DNA of 64,000 bases. Origin: Daphnia carinata (lineage: Eukaryota > Arthropoda > Branchiopoda > Diplostraca > Daphniidae). The stretch is from the NCBI RefSeq assembly GCF_022539665.2, contig NC_081338.1:1488001-1552000 (forward strand). Reading direction: 5' to 3'. A program made the translations under genes and the position numbers. The notes under the pieces are model-generated. The model did no database searches and had not been told where the DNA came from. It saw only the letters and a list, made by a program, of their open reading frames with translations. Each line of letters starts with the position of its first letter. Position 1 is the stretch's first letter. This document shows positions 63,747 through 64,000 of the stretch, in pieces.

Positions 63747-64000
63747 TTAGAGATTTTCAGTCTCCATTTCATCCCTCCCGGGGTCTCCGGGTTGAGCGTT
63801 CTCACATTGCTCATGAGCAATGAGACGCTTATGCAACATGTAGATTTTAAGCACTAGGAACACTATTCCGCACATCAAGATAATATTGAAAGCCACTAAC
63901 TCGTAAGGATAACGAGTAAGGTAAAATTCTTTTTGTTTTTGTTTTTCCATAATTAAATTATGAATTTGCTCTCCAGTCATTTCAGATAACGTTGCTTGTG
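63747..64000 (-). CDS. Putative env C-terminus with membrane anchor (partial)
   Basis: The frame is open to the window edge and ends at 63747. It has one membrane span (LVAFNIILMCGIVFLVLKIY), then a basic-acidic cytoplasmic tail (HKRLIAHEQCEN...). The layout (membrane anchor, then antisense ORF, then accessory ORF, then LTR) repeats that of the 30939-48851 element, which supports an env call. Without the ectodomain this remains an inference. Confidence 0.5.
   Translation of the reverse strand, partial: QATLSEMTGEQIHNLIMEKQKQKEFYLTRYPYELVAFNIILMCGIVFLVLKIYMLHKRLIAHEQCENAQPGDPGRDEMETENL

Overview
The window looks like a piece of a small-intron arthropod genome, most likely a branchiopod crustacean such as Daphnia. 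This is inferred from three short-intron host genes (a DEK_C/SWIB chromatin protein, Yorkie/YAP and FUNDC1) and from the mixture of BEL/Pao, Ty3/Gypsy, hAT, Harbinger and Tc1/mariner elements. No prokaryotic features are present.

Layout. Positions 1-2.4 kb hold a decayed two-gene PIF/Harbinger transposon. Positions 4.4-15.7 kb are the gene-bearing part: a 10-exon DEK_C + SWIB gene (+), the 8-exon Yorkie gene (+, co-activator of Hippo signalling) and a 3-exon FUNDC1-like mitophagy receptor (-), which converges on Yorkie. A 0.83 kb hAT-like element with an 8-bp target duplication sits 74 bp upstream of the FUNDC1 start codon.

From 16 kb to the end the DNA is almost entirely transposon in transposon. 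Nest 1 (16.9-20.8 kb) is an old Ty3/Gypsy pol whose reverse-transcriptase segment is split by a short inverted-repeat element. That element is split by a second element with an 8-bp duplication, and the second is split again by a younger copy of the first. Next come gag debris (21.9-23.9 kb) and a damaged BEL/Pao copy (24.6-29.8 kb).

Nest 2 (29.9-49.4 kb) is the most informative region. A hAT transposase gene (-) is cut in two by a 17.9 kb Ty3/Gypsy element with an envelope gene (identical-type LTRs 30939-31139 and 48650-48851, 4-bp duplication GCTA). That element contains a Tc1/mariner-type palindromic element (TA duplication), which contains a near full-length BEL/Pao element (36874-45192, 368-bp LTRs, 5-bp duplication AATAG). 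The Gypsy host element has lost most of gag-pol: gag is fused directly to the integrase tail. It keeps a long envelope-like gene with two ricin-type beta-trefoil-like segments and a Thr-rich stalk. Downstream of env it has an antisense spliced ORF, a sense accessory ORF and an ankyrin-repeat gene. The same antisense ORF, with the same intron position and phase, recurs in a second element at the right edge (63.1-63.6 kb). It is therefore probably a genuine, apparently undescribed accessory gene family.

Positions 51-54.5 kb hold a decayed multi-domain transposase-like gene interrupted by LTR-like DNA. Positions 55.2-59.8 kb hold a minus-strand Gypsy element with an almost intact pol (one frameshift, and an altered RT catalytic motif) that runs into a 100-N gap. 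The rest is MITE-like repeats and the 3' end of another LTR element. All calls come from reading the sequence; no database search was possible.
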